Origin: UBA11222 sp049323435
GTDB taxonomy: Bacteria > Pseudomonadota > Alphaproteobacteria > UBA11222
Assembly (NCBI GenBank): GCA_049323435.1
Contig: JBMOMX010000036.1
Location: forward strand, 1-64,000
DNA: 64,000 nt
Direction: 5' to 3'
Positions 8,659 through 17,722 of the stretch are shown here, piece after piece. Position 1 is the stretch's first letter. Each line of letters opens with the position of its first letter. Both the position numbers and the translations under genes were made by a program. Under the pieces are notes generated by a model that saw only the letters and a program-made list of their open reading frames with translations, was not told the origin of the DNA and made no database searches.

Positions 8659-9882
8659 ATGAGCCAGACCGCGCCAGTTTCGCTGCCCGCGCCCAAAAGC
8701 GTCACCATTCTGGGGGCAACCGGATCTGTCGGGCTTAACACGATTGACCTGATAGAACGCGCGCCGGGCCGTTACCGGGTTGAGGCGCTGACGGCAAATG
8801 GCAATGTGGATGAATTGATCAAGGCGGCGCGCCGGGTCAATGCGGGTCTGGCAGTCATTGGGGATGCAACAAAATACCGGGCCTTGTGCGATGGGCTGGC
8901 GGGAACAGGCATCAAGGCTGCCGCAGGGCCGCAAGCCATCATCGAAGCGGCCATGCGGCCGGCGGACTGGATCATGGCGGCGATTGTCGGGGCCGCAGGC
9001 CTGGCCCCCACGCTGGCGGCAGTGGCCCAGGGCAGTACGGTCGCCATCGCCAACAAGGAATGTCTGGTCTGTGCCGGCGATCACATGATGGATATGGTGC
9101 GGCGCAAGGGAACCATTCTTCTGCCGGTGGATTCAGAACATAATGCGATCTTTCAGGTGTTTGACAGCCAACGGCCCGAAGGTGTTGAAAAAATTACCCT
9201 GACCGCGTCGGGCGGCCCGTTTCGCACCGCGACATTAGCCGAGATGCGGGTTTCGACACCCGCCCAGGCCATCGCGCATCCCAATTGGCAGATGGGCGCG
9301 AAGATTTCTGTCGATTGCGCAACTTATATGAACAAGGGGCTGGAACTGATTGAGGCCTATCATCTTTTTCCAGTAGAAAAAGACCAGATTGATGTCGTCA
9401 TTCATCCGCAATCGGTGATTCACAGTATGGTTTCCTATCGGGATGGGTCGGTGCTGGCACAGCTGGCGTCGCCGGACATGCGCACTCCGATTGCCTATGC
9501 CCTGGGCTGGCCGGATCGCATTCATGCACCGGTTGCCCGTCTTGATCTGGCGCAGATTGGTCAGTTAACCTTTGAGCTGCCCGATTTTAGCCGTTTTCCT
9601 GCTTTACGCTTGGCCAAAGAAGCTTTGGCGATGGGGGGGAATGCCCCTACGGTGCTGAGCGCCGCAAATGAAATAGCTGTTGCCGGATTTCTGGGTGGCA
9701 GGATCGGCTTTCTGGATATTGCCGGCATTGTAGAGGAAACCCTGCAGGCTGGCGTCAGGGGAGCAATGGGAGACTGGTTGCGTCCAATGCAACCGCTGGA
9801 TGATATTTTACAGGCAGACGAGGCGGCGCGCGCCTATGCCGGGGAAATAATTGCGCGGCGGTCTGCCGCTGGGAGAGAATAG
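8659..9882 (+). CDS. dxr: 1-deoxy-D-xylulose 5-phosphate reductoisomerase
   Basis: NADPH-dependent second step of the MEP pathway: DXP to 2-C-methyl-D-erythritol 4-phosphate. The 407 residues start with a Rossmann motif (VTILGATGSVGLNT) and include the metal/substrate segment LPVDSEHNAIFQ near residue 155 and TASGGPFR near residue 182. Its product feeds UppS two genes upstream. The stop overlaps the rseP start by one base (TAGTG). Confidence 0.97.
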   Translation: MSQTAPVSLPAPKSVTILGATGSVGLNTIDLIERAPGRYRVEALTANGNVDELIKAARRVNAGLAVIGDATKYRALCDGLAGTGIKAAAGPQAIIEAAMRPADWIMAAIVGAAGLAPTLAAVAQGSTVAIANKECLVCAGDHMMDMVRRKGTILLPVDSEHNAIFQVFDSQRPEGVEKITLTASGGPFRTATLAEMRVSTPAQAIAHPNWQMGAKISVDCATYMNKGLELIEAYHLFPVEKDQIDVVIHPQSVIHSMVSYRDGSVLAQLASPDMRTPIAYALGWPDRIHAPVARLDLAQIGQLTFELPDFSRFPALRLAKEALAMGGNAPTVLSAANEIAVAGFLGGRIGFLDIAGIVEETLQAGVRGAMGDWLRPMQPLDDILQADEAARAYAGEIIARRSAAGRE

Positions 9883-11027
9883 TGATTTCTGGTGATATTC
9901 TGATCTATGCCGGCGCCTTCCTGTTTGTCCTGACAGTGGTGGTGTTCTTTCATGAACTCGGCCATTTTCTGGTCGCCCGCTATTTCGGAGTCAAGGTGGA
10001 AACTTTCGCCATCGGCTTTGGGCGGGAATTGATTGGCTGGAATGATTCGCGCGGTACCAGGTGGAAAATCGGCTGGCTGCCGCTTGGCGGCTATGTGAAA
10101 TTCTGGGGGGATGATAGCGCCGCCAGCACGCCCGATACCTCACAACTCGATCAGATGACCGCCTCGGAAAGGTCCGTCAGTTTCCATCATAAGCCGGTGG
10201 GTAATCGCTTCGCCGTGGTGGCCGCTGGTCCGATAGCCAATTTTATATTGGGCATTCTGATTTTTGCGTCGCTTTTCATGATCAATGGCTACACCACCAT
10301 TCTGGCGCGGGTGGATCAGGTTCAACCCGGAAGCGCCGCCGAAGAAGCGGGCTTCCTGCCTGGCGATGTGGTGCTGTCAATTGACGGAGAAAAAATCGGC
10401 AGCTTCAGCGATTTGCAGCGCCGCGTTATGCTCAGCGCGGGCGAAACGCTTCAGATGGTCGTGGAACGCGAAGATCAGCATCTGACCTTGCAGGTTGTTC
10501 CGCGTGTGGATGAATTTACCGATGCCTTCGGCAATGTGCAGCGCCGGGGTCTGATAGGTCTGGTCCGGGCCAATAAACCCGAAGATCAGGTCGTTGAGAG
10601 TGTCGGCCCGGTGCGGGCGCTGGCTTTGGGGGCGCAGGAAACCTGGTTCATTGTTGACCAGACCTTTGTCTATCTTGGCCGCATGATCATGGGCAAGGAA
10701 AGCACCGATCAGCTTGGCGGACCGCTGCGCATAGCGCAAATGTCCGGCCAGGTGGCCCAGGTAAGTATTTCTGCGCTGATACATTTGATGGCTGTTCTAT
10801 CTGTAAGTATTGGTTTATTGAACCTGTTCCCGGTGCCCATGCTGGACGGCGGGCATCTGGTGTTTTATGGGATAGAAGCAGTTTGGAGACGGCCGGTAAG
10901 CCCGCGTATACTGGATTTCAGCTATCGAATCGGTTTTGCGGCGATTACCACGCTGATTGTTTTTGTAACCTGGAATGACCTGGTAAATCTGCAAGTCGTG
11001 GATTTCCTGGCAGGCCTGTTTTCCTGA
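9882..11027 (+). CDS. rseP: RIP metalloprotease, site-2 protease family
   Basis: Inner-membrane zinc protease that cleaves transmembrane anchors during envelope-stress signalling. The first helix carries the zinc motif HELGH near residue 25. A PDZ-like domain follows (PGSAAEEAGFLPGDVVLSIDG near residue 150), and the second metal motif is in the C-terminal helix (NLFPVPMLDGG). The start is GTG at 9882, overlapping the dxr stop. It sits immediately upstream of bamA, the usual arrangement. Confidence 0.96.
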   Translation: MISGDILIYAGAFLFVLTVVVFFHELGHFLVARYFGVKVETFAIGFGRELIGWNDSRGTRWKIGWLPLGGYVKFWGDDSAASTPDTSQLDQMTASERSVSFHHKPVGNRFAVVAAGPIANFILGILIFASLFMINGYTTILARVDQVQPGSAAEEAGFLPGDVVLSIDGEKIGSFSDLQRRVMLSAGETLQMVVEREDQHLTLQVVPRVDEFTDAFGNVQRRGLIGLVRANKPEDQVVESVGPVRALALGAQETWFIVDQTFVYLGRMIMGKESTDQLGGPLRIAQMSGQVAQVSISALIHLMAVLSVSIGLLNLFPVPMLDGGHLVFYGIEAVWRRPVSPRILDFSYRIGFAAITTLIVFVTWNDLVNLQVVDFLAGLFS

Positions 11028-11042
11028 GTAATTTTCCGGCAA

Positions 11043-13352
11043 ATGATGCTTTTACAAATTAAACACAGGCGGCGAAATGCCCGCACCGCGATACGGACCG
11101 TCTGGTGTGCAGCCTTGTGGCTGGTGCTGGGCGTGTTTCTGCCCTTGGTCCCGGCATTTGCCCAGACGGTTGAATCGATAGAAGTTACCGGCAACCAGCG
11201 CATCGAACCGGACACCGTCCGCTCCTATATGACATTGCGCGTCGGCAGCGAATTTGATGACGCCAAGATCGACCAGTCCCTGAAAACATTGTTCACCACC
11301 GGCCTGTTCGCCGATGTCACCATTCGCCGCGACGGCAACAGCCTGATCGTTAATGTGGTCGAAAATCCGATTATCAATCAGGTTTCATTCGAAGGCAATT
11401 CCGCTATCAAGGATGAGGCGCTGGATACCGAAGTCCGGTTGAAGCCACGCATCGTCTATACGCGGGCGCGAGTGCAGGATGATCTGAAACGGATTATAGA
11501 GGTCTACCGGCGCTCTGGCCGGTTTGCGGCGACGGTGGAGCCAAAAGTCATTCAACTGCCCCAGAACCGCGTCGATCTGGTATTCGAGATCAAGGAAGGT
11601 TCCGTTACCGGCATCCGCCAGATATTTTTCATCGGCAACAAACGGTTTCCCGACGACAGGCTGCGCTCTGAAATTTCCACTCAAGTGTCGCGCTGGTGGA
11701 ATATTCTGGCGTCCCGTGACAATTATGATCCGGACCGCCTGGTGTTCGACCGTGAGCAGTTGCGCCGGTTTTATCTCAGCCATGGTTATGCCGATTTTCG
11801 TGTGGTATCCGCCGTGGCGGAATTGACCCGCGACCGGGAGCAGTTTTTCATCACCTTTGTGGTGGATGAAGGGCCGCTTTACAAATTCGGTTCGATCGAC
11901 ATCAAGACGGAGCTGGAAAAGATCGATCCGGAACTGCTGCGAGGCAAGATCAAATCGCTCAGTGGTGAAATGTATAATGCCAAGCTGATCGACGATACGG
12001 TTGAAGAACTGACCTATGCAGCGGGCGAATTCGGCTATGCCTTTGTCGATATCCGTCCGAAGATCAACCGGCAGAAAGAAACCCGGAAAATTGACATCGT
12101 CTATGAGATCAATGAAGGCCCCCGTGTCTATGTCGAAAAGATCAATATAGAGGGCAATGTCCGCACGCTGGATCGCGTCATCCGGCGGGAATTCCGTATT
12201 GTTGAAGGCGACGCTTTCAATACGGCCAAGCTGAACCGTTCGCGTTCGCGTATTCGCGGGCTGGATTTCTTTGCCAATGTCGAAATCACCCAGACCCCGG
12301 GAGAGGTTCCTGACCGCACCATCGTCAATGTTGAGGTCAAGGAAAAATCCACCGGGCAGTTAAGCTTTGGCGTCGGCTTTTCGACAACTGAAAGCGTTAT
12401 TGCGGATATCAGCATTGCCGAGCGCAACCTGCTGGGCAAAGGGCAGTTCCTCAGGGCGTCGGCCCAGGCCAGCAGCCTTACCCAGCAATATCAGCTTAGT
12501 TTTTCTGAACCCTATTTCATGAACCGGCAATTGGCGGCGGGTTTTGATCTTTTCCAGATTCGCAACGACTATACGGATTTCGCCTCCTTTAATACGGAGC
12601 AGACGGGATTTACGCTCTCGGTTGGCGCCCCCTTGTCGGAATATTCAGGCGGCAGACTGCGCTACAGCTTGCGCCAGGACAAGATTTCTGGCGCGCCCAT
12701 CAATGCCTCGATTTTCATTCTGGATGCGCTTGGCTCGGATGTGACATCGCTGGTCGGGTATCGCTACACCTATCAGGATGTGGATGACGAGCTGGACCCC
12801 CATCGCGGTTTCACCTTTACCTTTCTACAGGATTTTGCCGGCCTTGGCGGTGATGTGAAATATGTCAGAACCGAAGGCGAGGCCAAATATTATTATCCCC
12901 TGGGTGAAGAGGTAGTGGGCAATCTTTCCTTTGTGTCGGGCTATATTAAAGGTATCGGCCAGAATGTGCGGCTGAATGACCGCTTCTTCAAAGGCGGGCG
13001 CAGCTTCCGGGGCTTCCAGACAGCAGGGCTGGGTCCCAGAGATCAGTTTACCGAAGATGCGCTGGGCGGCAGGGCCTATTATATCGGTACGGCGCAAATG
13101 ACCTTCCCTCTGGGGCTTCCGGAAGAGTTTGGCATATTGGGTAATTTGTTTACGGATGCCGGTGCTGTCGCTATACCGGTGGAAAAAGGCTTTGGCATTG
13201 ACAATAGCAATGCCCCCCGCGTTGTAGTGGGTGTGGGCGTTTCGTGGGATTCGCCCTTTGGACCGATCAGGCTTGATCTGGCCAAGCCAGTGGTGAAAGA
13301 GGATTTCGATCAGACCGAAAGCTTCCGTTTCGACGTTGGCACGCGGTTCTAA
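11043..13352 (+). CDS. bamA: Outer membrane protein assembly factor BamA
   Basis: Core of the BAM complex that folds beta-barrel proteins into the outer membrane. The 769 residues begin with a signal peptide ending near PAFAQ (residue 40). Five POTRA domains follow (first at VESIEVTGNQRIEPD), then the 16-stranded barrel from about residue 440. The conserved loop-6 motif appears as RSFRGFQ, and the last residue is phenylalanine (GTRF), the expected barrel C-terminus. The lipoprotein partner BamB is encoded at 36.8 kb and the chaperone Skp immediately downstream. Confidence 0.97.
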   Translation: MMLLQIKHRRRNARTAIRTVWCAALWLVLGVFLPLVPAFAQTVESIEVTGNQRIEPDTVRSYMTLRVGSEFDDAKIDQSLKTLFTTGLFADVTIRRDGNSLIVNVVENPIINQVSFEGNSAIKDEALDTEVRLKPRIVYTRARVQDDLKRIIEVYRRSGRFAATVEPKVIQLPQNRVDLVFEIKEGSVTGIRQIFFIGNKRFPDDRLRSEISTQVSRWWNILASRDNYDPDRLVFDREQLRRFYLSHGYADFRVVSAVAELTRDREQFFITFVVDEGPLYKFGSIDIKTELEKIDPELLRGKIKSLSGEMYNAKLIDDTVEELTYAAGEFGYAFVDIRPKINRQKETRKIDIVYEINEGPRVYVEKINIEGNVRTLDRVIRREFRIVEGDAFNTAKLNRSRSRIRGLDFFANVEITQTPGEVPDRTIVNVEVKEKSTGQLSFGVGFSTTESVIADISIAERNLLGKGQFLRASAQASSLTQQYQLSFSEPYFMNRQLAAGFDLFQIRNDYTDFASFNTEQTGFTLSVGAPLSEYSGGRLRYSLRQDKISGAPINASIFILDALGSDVTSLVGYRYTYQDVDDELDPHRGFTFTFLQDFAGLGGDVKYVRTEGEAKYYYPLGEEVVGNLSFVSGYIKGIGQNVRLNDRFFKGGRSFRGFQTAGLGPRDQFTEDALGGRAYYIGTAQMTFPLGLPEEFGILGNLFTDAGAVAIPVEKGFGIDNSNAPRVVVGVGVSWDSPFGPIRLDLAKPVVKEDFDQTESFRFDVGTRF

Positions 13353-13381
13353 TTTTGGGAATGAACATGAGGAACAAGATT

Positions 13382-13942
13382 ATGCACTTCAAGACTGTAA
13401 AGCCCCTGGCCGTTATGATGGCGCTTTTTCTGGGCTTCTCCGCGCCCGGCGCCATGGCGCAAACGGCCGCGGCCAATATCCTTGTGGTGGATACGATCCG
13501 GATTCAGGAACAGTCGTCGGCAGCCAAAGCCGTGCAAACCCAGATACGCGATTATGAAACAAAGTTTCAGGGGCAGATAAAAAGCGCCGAAGAAAAAATC
13601 AAGGCGGAGGAAGTCGGCCTCAAGCAGCAGCAAACTCTGCTGGCGCCGGATGCGTTTGATGCCAAGCGCCGCGAATTTGAAACCAAAGTGGGCAATGAGC
13701 AGCGCCGCTTGCAGCAGTCCCAGCAGGATTTTCAGACCGCCGTACGCAATGCCCAGAGCACCCTGTTGAAGGCGCTGCAGCCGATTTTGAAAGAAATTAT
13801 GACGGAGCGCGGCGCCAATATGATCATTGACCGCCGCATGGTTATGGTTTCATCGGACGCGCTTGATGTTACGGCGACGGTGATTGAACGGTTGAATAAA
13901 AAATTGCCGTCGATCAAGGTGGAAATGCCCAAAAAGAACTAG
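13382..13942 (+). CDS. skp: OmpH/Skp-family periplasmic chaperone
   Basis: Periplasmic holdase for unfolded outer-membrane proteins, typically trimeric with long coiled-coil tentacles. A signal peptide ends near GAMAQ, followed by a short beta segment (NILVVDTIRIQEQSSAAK) and a long Lys/Glu/Gln-rich coiled coil (roughly residues 50-135). I chose the ATG at 13382 because AGGA lies 8 nt upstream; ATGs at 13361 and 13367 lack a properly spaced site. It follows bamA, as is typical. Confidence 0.9.
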   Translation: MHFKTVKPLAVMMALFLGFSAPGAMAQTAAANILVVDTIRIQEQSSAAKAVQTQIRDYETKFQGQIKSAEEKIKAEEVGLKQQQTLLAPDAFDAKRREFETKVGNEQRRLQQSQQDFQTAVRNAQSTLLKALQPILKEIMTERGANMIIDRRMVMVSSDALDVTATVIERLNKKLPSIKVEMPKKN

Positions 13943-14011
13943 CCCATATTGTCGCCGGACGGTGCGTCAGGGAAGGCGGGCCGTGCGGGCATGACAGGGA
14001 GAGGGGTACGC

Positions 14012-15043
14012 ATGACAGATCCCCGGTATTTCTGCAATCAGGGTCCATTCAGCCTTTCGGTGCTTGCCGCTCTGGTTGGCGGCAGCCTGTCCCAGGGCGC
14101 AGACCCTGATATGCTGATTGAGGATGTCGCCCCCCTGTCGCAGGCGGGCGGCAATCAGATCAGTTTTCTTGATAACCGCAAATATCTGGCCGAGTTTGAA
14201 AACAGTCAGGCTGGCGCCTGCATCGTGGCGCCGGCGATGGCGAAATATGCGCCGGCGGATATGGCTTTGGTCCTGTGCGCCATGCCCTATAAGGCTTATG
14301 CGCTGATCGCGCAGAAATTTTATCCGCGTATTCGGAACAGCCCCGGTATCAGCGCGGGCGCGATTGTCGATGCAACGGCCCGGCTGGCCGAAGGGGTTCA
14401 TGTCGCCCCGGGCGCAGTCATTGGCGCCGGGGTTGAAATTGGCGCCAATTCCTTTATCGGCGCAAATACTGTTATCGGTGATCGTGTGATGATCGGCGCG
14501 GAAGCCTGGATCGGCCCGCTGGTTTCGGTGTGCTGCGCCCTGATCGGGGATCGCGTGACGCTGCATGCGGGGGTAAGGATCGGGCAGGACGGTTTCGGTT
14601 TTGCGCCCGATCCCGCCGGATTTGTCAAAGTGCCGCAATTGGGGCGCGTCATTATTCAGGATGATTGTGACATCGGCGCCAATACGACCATTGACCGCGG
14701 CACGGGTTCAGATACCGTAATAGGGGATGGCACCTGGATCGATAATCTTGTGCAGATCGCGCATAATGTACGTATTGGCCGCCGCTGCATCATCGCAGCG
14801 CTGGCGGGAATTTCCGGCAGCACGGAGATAGGAGATTTTGTCATGATCGGGGGACAAGCGGGTCTTACGGGGCATTTGAGAGTTGGTGATGGGGCCCTGA
14901 TCGCCGCGCAATCCGGCGTGATGCGTGATGTCGCCCCGCGCGAACGGGTGGCGGGCTCGCCCGCCATGCCGGCCAAACAGCATTTTCGTGAAGTTGCAAG
15001 TCTGGCGCGCCTTGCCAGGCAAAAGGGAGCTGCCGATGAATGA
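14012..15043 (+). CDS. lpxD: UDP-3-O-(3-hydroxyacyl)glucosamine N-acyltransferase
   Basis: Third step of lipid A synthesis, adding the N-linked hydroxyacyl chain. The protein has an N-terminal uridine-binding domain (ISFLDNRKYLAEFE) and a left-handed beta helix of hexapeptide repeats from about residue 115. The catalytic-loop region contains IAHNVRIGRRC near residue 250. Starting at 14012 (preceded by AGGGAGAGGG) gives 343 residues, the family norm; an upstream in-frame start adds 21 unconserved residues. The 3' end overlaps fabZ by 8 nt. Confidence 0.95.
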   Translation: MTDPRYFCNQGPFSLSVLAALVGGSLSQGADPDMLIEDVAPLSQAGGNQISFLDNRKYLAEFENSQAGACIVAPAMAKYAPADMALVLCAMPYKAYALIAQKFYPRIRNSPGISAGAIVDATARLAEGVHVAPGAVIGAGVEIGANSFIGANTVIGDRVMIGAEAWIGPLVSVCCALIGDRVTLHAGVRIGQDGFGFAPDPAGFVKVPQLGRVIIQDDCDIGANTTIDRGTGSDTVIGDGTWIDNLVQIAHNVRIGRRCIIAALAGISGSTEIGDFVMIGGQAGLTGHLRVGDGALIAAQSGVMRDVAPRERVAGSPAMPAKQHFREVASLARLARQKGAADE

Positions 15044-15512
15044 GGAAAAAAAACCGGTTCTCGCGCCGGCTTCCGCCATTCTTGACATAAACCAGGTCAT
15101 GCAGTTGCTGCCGCACCGCTATCCCATGCTGATGATCGACGGTTTGCGCGATATTGTTCCCGGCCAGTCTGCAACCGGCGTCAAGAGCGTGACCATCAAT
15201 GAGCCTTTTTTTCAGGGCCATTTTCCATCGCGCCCGGTCATGCCCGGCGTCCTGATTGTTGAAGCCATGGCGCAAACTTCCGGCGCGCTGATCATGTATA
15301 GCGCGGGCGATGTGGCCGACCATAAGCTGGTCTATTTCATGACCATCGACAAATGCAAATTTCGCAAACCTGTGGTGCCCGGCGACACGCTGTTATTGCA
15401 TGTCAGCCTGCTGCACAAGCGCGGCCCGGTTTCGAAATTTCACGGAGAGGCCAGGGTGAATGGCCAATTAATGGCTGAGGCGGATTATAGCGCCATGATC
15501 GCGGATAAATGA
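15036..15512 (+). CDS. fabZ: 3-hydroxyacyl-[ACP] dehydratase FabZ
   Basis: Dehydrates 3-hydroxyacyl-ACP in fatty-acid elongation and so competes with LpxA/LpxD for hydroxyacyl-ACP. The hot-dog fold is marked by LLPHRYPMLMIDGL, with the catalytic His in PHRYP near residue 28, and by FFQGHFPSRPVMPGVLIVEA, with the catalytic Glu near residue 78. The ATG at 15036, with AAAGGGAGC upstream, gives 158 residues. A longer in-frame extension is antisense-like and unconserved. It overlaps lpxD upstream and lpxA downstream (ATGA). Confidence 0.96.
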   Translation: MNEEKKPVLAPASAILDINQVMQLLPHRYPMLMIDGLRDIVPGQSATGVKSVTINEPFFQGHFPSRPVMPGVLIVEAMAQTSGALIMYSAGDVADHKLVYFMTIDKCKFRKPVVPGDTLLLHVSLLHKRGPVSKFHGEARVNGQLMAEADYSAMIADK

Positions 15513-16306
15513 AATTGAGCGCGCCCGTCATTCATGCAACCGCCATCGTTCCCAGCGGTGCGCAATTGGGCGCGGGGGTATGCGTGGGCCCTTATTGTGT
15601 GCTTGGCGAGTCTGTTGTGCTGGGGGATAATGTTACGCTGCATGCGCATGTTGCGGTTGCGGGCAGGACGCGCATCGGCGCGGGAACCGTGATTTTCCCC
15701 TTTGCCTCGATTGGCCATCCGCCACAGGATCTGAAATATTCGGGCGAGACCAGCGAACTGATTATCGGCGCGTCGAATGTGATCCGCGAACATGTAACGA
15801 TGAATCCGGGCACTGCCGGTGGCGGCATGGTGACCCGGATCGGCGACAATGGCCTGTTCATGGCGGGCGCGCATGTGGCGCATGACTGCCATGTTGGCAA
15901 TCATGTGATTCTGGCCAATCACGCCACACTGGCCGGGCATGTGAGCGTGGGCGATTACGCCATATTGGGCGGCCTGTCGGCGGTGCAGCAATTTGCCCGT
16001 ATTGGCCAGCATGCCATGATCGGCGGCATGTCGGGTGTGGTGGATGATGTCATTCCCTATGGTTCGGTGCTGGGCAACCGGGCGCATCTGGGCGGGCTGA
16101 ATGTGATCGGGCTTAAACGGCGCGGGTTCAGCCGCGAACAGATCCACGGATTGCGCAACGCCTACCGCATGCTGTTTGCAGCCGAAGGCACCTTGCAGGA
16201 ACGTCTCGAAGATGTCGCCGCCCTGTTCAGCGATCATGCGGAAGTGATGGAGATCGTGGATTTCATCCGTTCCGCCACCCGCAGCATCTGCACGCCGGAG
16301 GCATAG
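15509..16306 (+). CDS. lpxA: Acyl-[ACP]-UDP-N-acetylglucosamine O-acyltransferase
   Basis: First step of lipid A synthesis. The 265 residues form a hexapeptide-repeat beta helix (VIHATAIVPSGAQLGAGV onwards). The catalytic His lies in the AHVAHDCHVGNHV segment near residue 125, and a helical C-terminal domain follows from about residue 200. The start overlaps the fabZ stop. The genes that usually follow in alphaproteobacteria (lpxI, lpxB) are absent; a 91-nt palindromic element and an aminotransferase gene come next. Confidence 0.96.
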   Translation: MKLSAPVIHATAIVPSGAQLGAGVCVGPYCVLGESVVLGDNVTLHAHVAVAGRTRIGAGTVIFPFASIGHPPQDLKYSGETSELIIGASNVIREHVTMNPGTAGGGMVTRIGDNGLFMAGAHVAHDCHVGNHVILANHATLAGHVSVGDYAILGGLSAVQQFARIGQHAMIGGMSGVVDDVIPYGSVLGNRAHLGGLNVIGLKRRGFSREQIHGLRNAYRMLFAAEGTLQERLEDVAALFSDHAEVMEIVDFIRSATRSICTPEA

Positions 16307-16368
16307 AGCAGCCTTTGTTCAGGTTGAAGCGTTTCAAACCCGGTGTCCTCTGCACGCTCTTAAAGTGG

Positions 16369-16459
16369 ACCCCCACCCCAGCCCTCCCCCTTGCAGGGGG
16401 AGGGAGGAACATGCGGCAATCACTCTCCTCCCCCTGCAAGGGGGAGGCCGGAAGGGGGT
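16369..16459. repeat. 91-nt dispersed palindromic element, copy 1 (family B)
   Basis: Two stem-loops, CCTCCCCCTTGCAGGGGGAGG-like and its reverse complement, are separated by about 24 nt and bounded by ACCCCC and GGGGGT. A second copy of exactly 91 nt at 58901 matches at 84 of 91 positions by my count. It lies between lpxA and the aminotransferase gene. The layout resembles a bacterial interspersed mosaic (REP/BIME-type) element. Confidence 0.85.
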
Positions 16460-16523
16460 CCGCAGACAGATTTGAATTCACACCGCTTGTCTTATGACTT
16501 ATGCGAAATCAAAGAGGAACCCA

Positions 16524-17717
16524 GTGCCCAGCCAGCCGTTAAACCGCATCCTGTCCGGCTATGGCGTGACGATCTTCGCCACCATGTCGGCGCTGGCCAC
16601 GGCGCATCAGGCAATCAATCTGGGGCAGGGCTTTCCCGACACTGACGGGCCGGAAGATATTCGCGCCGCCGCCGCAAAGGCGCTGATGGATGGGCCGAAC
16701 CAGTATCCGCCCACCCAGGGCATGCCCGAATTGCGCCAGGCGGTGGCGGCGCATAATGCCCGCTTTTATGGCCTTGAGATCGACTGGCGGACACAGGTGC
16801 TGGTGACCTCGGGCGCGACCGAGGCGGTGGCGGCCAGCCTGCTGGCGCTGCTAAATCCGGGCGATGAGGTGGTGCTGTTCGAGCCGATGTATGATTGCTA
16901 TCTGCCAATGGCGCAATTGGCGGGCGCCACGGCGCGCGCGGTGCGCCTGCGCCCGCCCGCCTGGGATTTACCGCGCGAGGCGCTCGCCGCCGCCTGCAAT
17001 GACAAAACCCGGGTGATCGTGCTGAATTCGCCGATGAACCCGACCGGCAAGGTGTTCGCCCGCGATGAATTGCACTATATCGCCGATCTGGCGATGGCGC
17101 ATGACGCGATTGTGGTGTGCGACGAGGTGTATGAGCATCTGACCTTCGACGGCGCGGCGCATATTCCGCTGATGACGCTGCCCGGCATGGCGGATCGCTG
17201 CGTGCGTATCGGCTCGGCGGGCAAAAGTTTTTCGCTCACCGGCTGGAAGGTCGGCTATATCACCGCGCCGCCGCGGCTGGCGGAAATCATCATAAAGGCG
17301 CATCAGTTTCTCACCTTCACCACCGCGCCCAATCTGCAACAGGCGGTGGCCTTTGGGCTGACGAAAGACGACGCCTATTTCGCGGGCCTGGCGGCGCAGA
17401 TGCAGGCCAGCCGCGATCTGCTGGGCAACGGGCTGCGCCAGATCGGTTTTGATATTCTGCCGTGCCAAGGCACCTATTTCATCACCGCCGATTACAGCGC
17501 CTTTGCCCGGGCGGGCGAAGACGACACCGCCTTTTGCAAACGCATCACGATGGAGGCAGGCGTCGCCGCCATTCCGCTCAGCGCCTTCAGCATGGCCGCG
17601 ATGCCCGGCGGCGACGCCACTAATCCGCCCACGGAAAAACTCATAAGATTTTGTTTCTGCAAACAGGACGCCGTGCTGCATGAGGCGCTCGCCCGCCTGC
17701 GGCGGTATCTGGGGTAG
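16524..17717 (+). CDS. PLP-dependent aminotransferase, class I/II (YbdL/KAT-like)
   Basis: Fold-type I aminotransferase of the methionine/kynurenine transaminase group. Visible features are INLGQGFPDTDGP near the N-terminus, LNSPMNPTGKVF near residue 170 and the PLP lysine in SAGKSFSLTGWKVGY near residue 235. The C-terminal RFCFCKQ binds substrate carboxylate in the family. The GTG at 16524 is preferred because AAAGAGG lies 7 nt upstream; an in-frame ATG at 16494 is the alternative. Substrate cannot be fixed from sequence. The TPR gene starts 5 nt after the stop. Confidence 0.88.
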   Translation: MPSQPLNRILSGYGVTIFATMSALATAHQAINLGQGFPDTDGPEDIRAAAAKALMDGPNQYPPTQGMPELRQAVAAHNARFYGLEIDWRTQVLVTSGATEAVAASLLALLNPGDEVVLFEPMYDCYLPMAQLAGATARAVRLRPPAWDLPREALAAACNDKTRVIVLNSPMNPTGKVFARDELHYIADLAMAHDAIVVCDEVYEHLTFDGAAHIPLMTLPGMADRCVRIGSAGKSFSLTGWKVGYITAPPRLAEIIIKAHQFLTFTTAPNLQQAVAFGLTKDDAYFAGLAAQMQASRDLLGNGLRQIGFDILPCQGTYFITADYSAFARAGEDDTAFCKRITMEAGVAAIPLSAFSMAAMPGGDATNPPTEKLIRFCFCKQDAVLHEALARLRRYLG

Positions 17718-17722
17718 GACGT

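Noticed and set aside
16485..16498. 14-nt identity GCTTGTCTTATGAC with 34730-34743
   Set aside because: A 14-mer shared twice in 64 kb is expected by chance; no symmetry or shared context.
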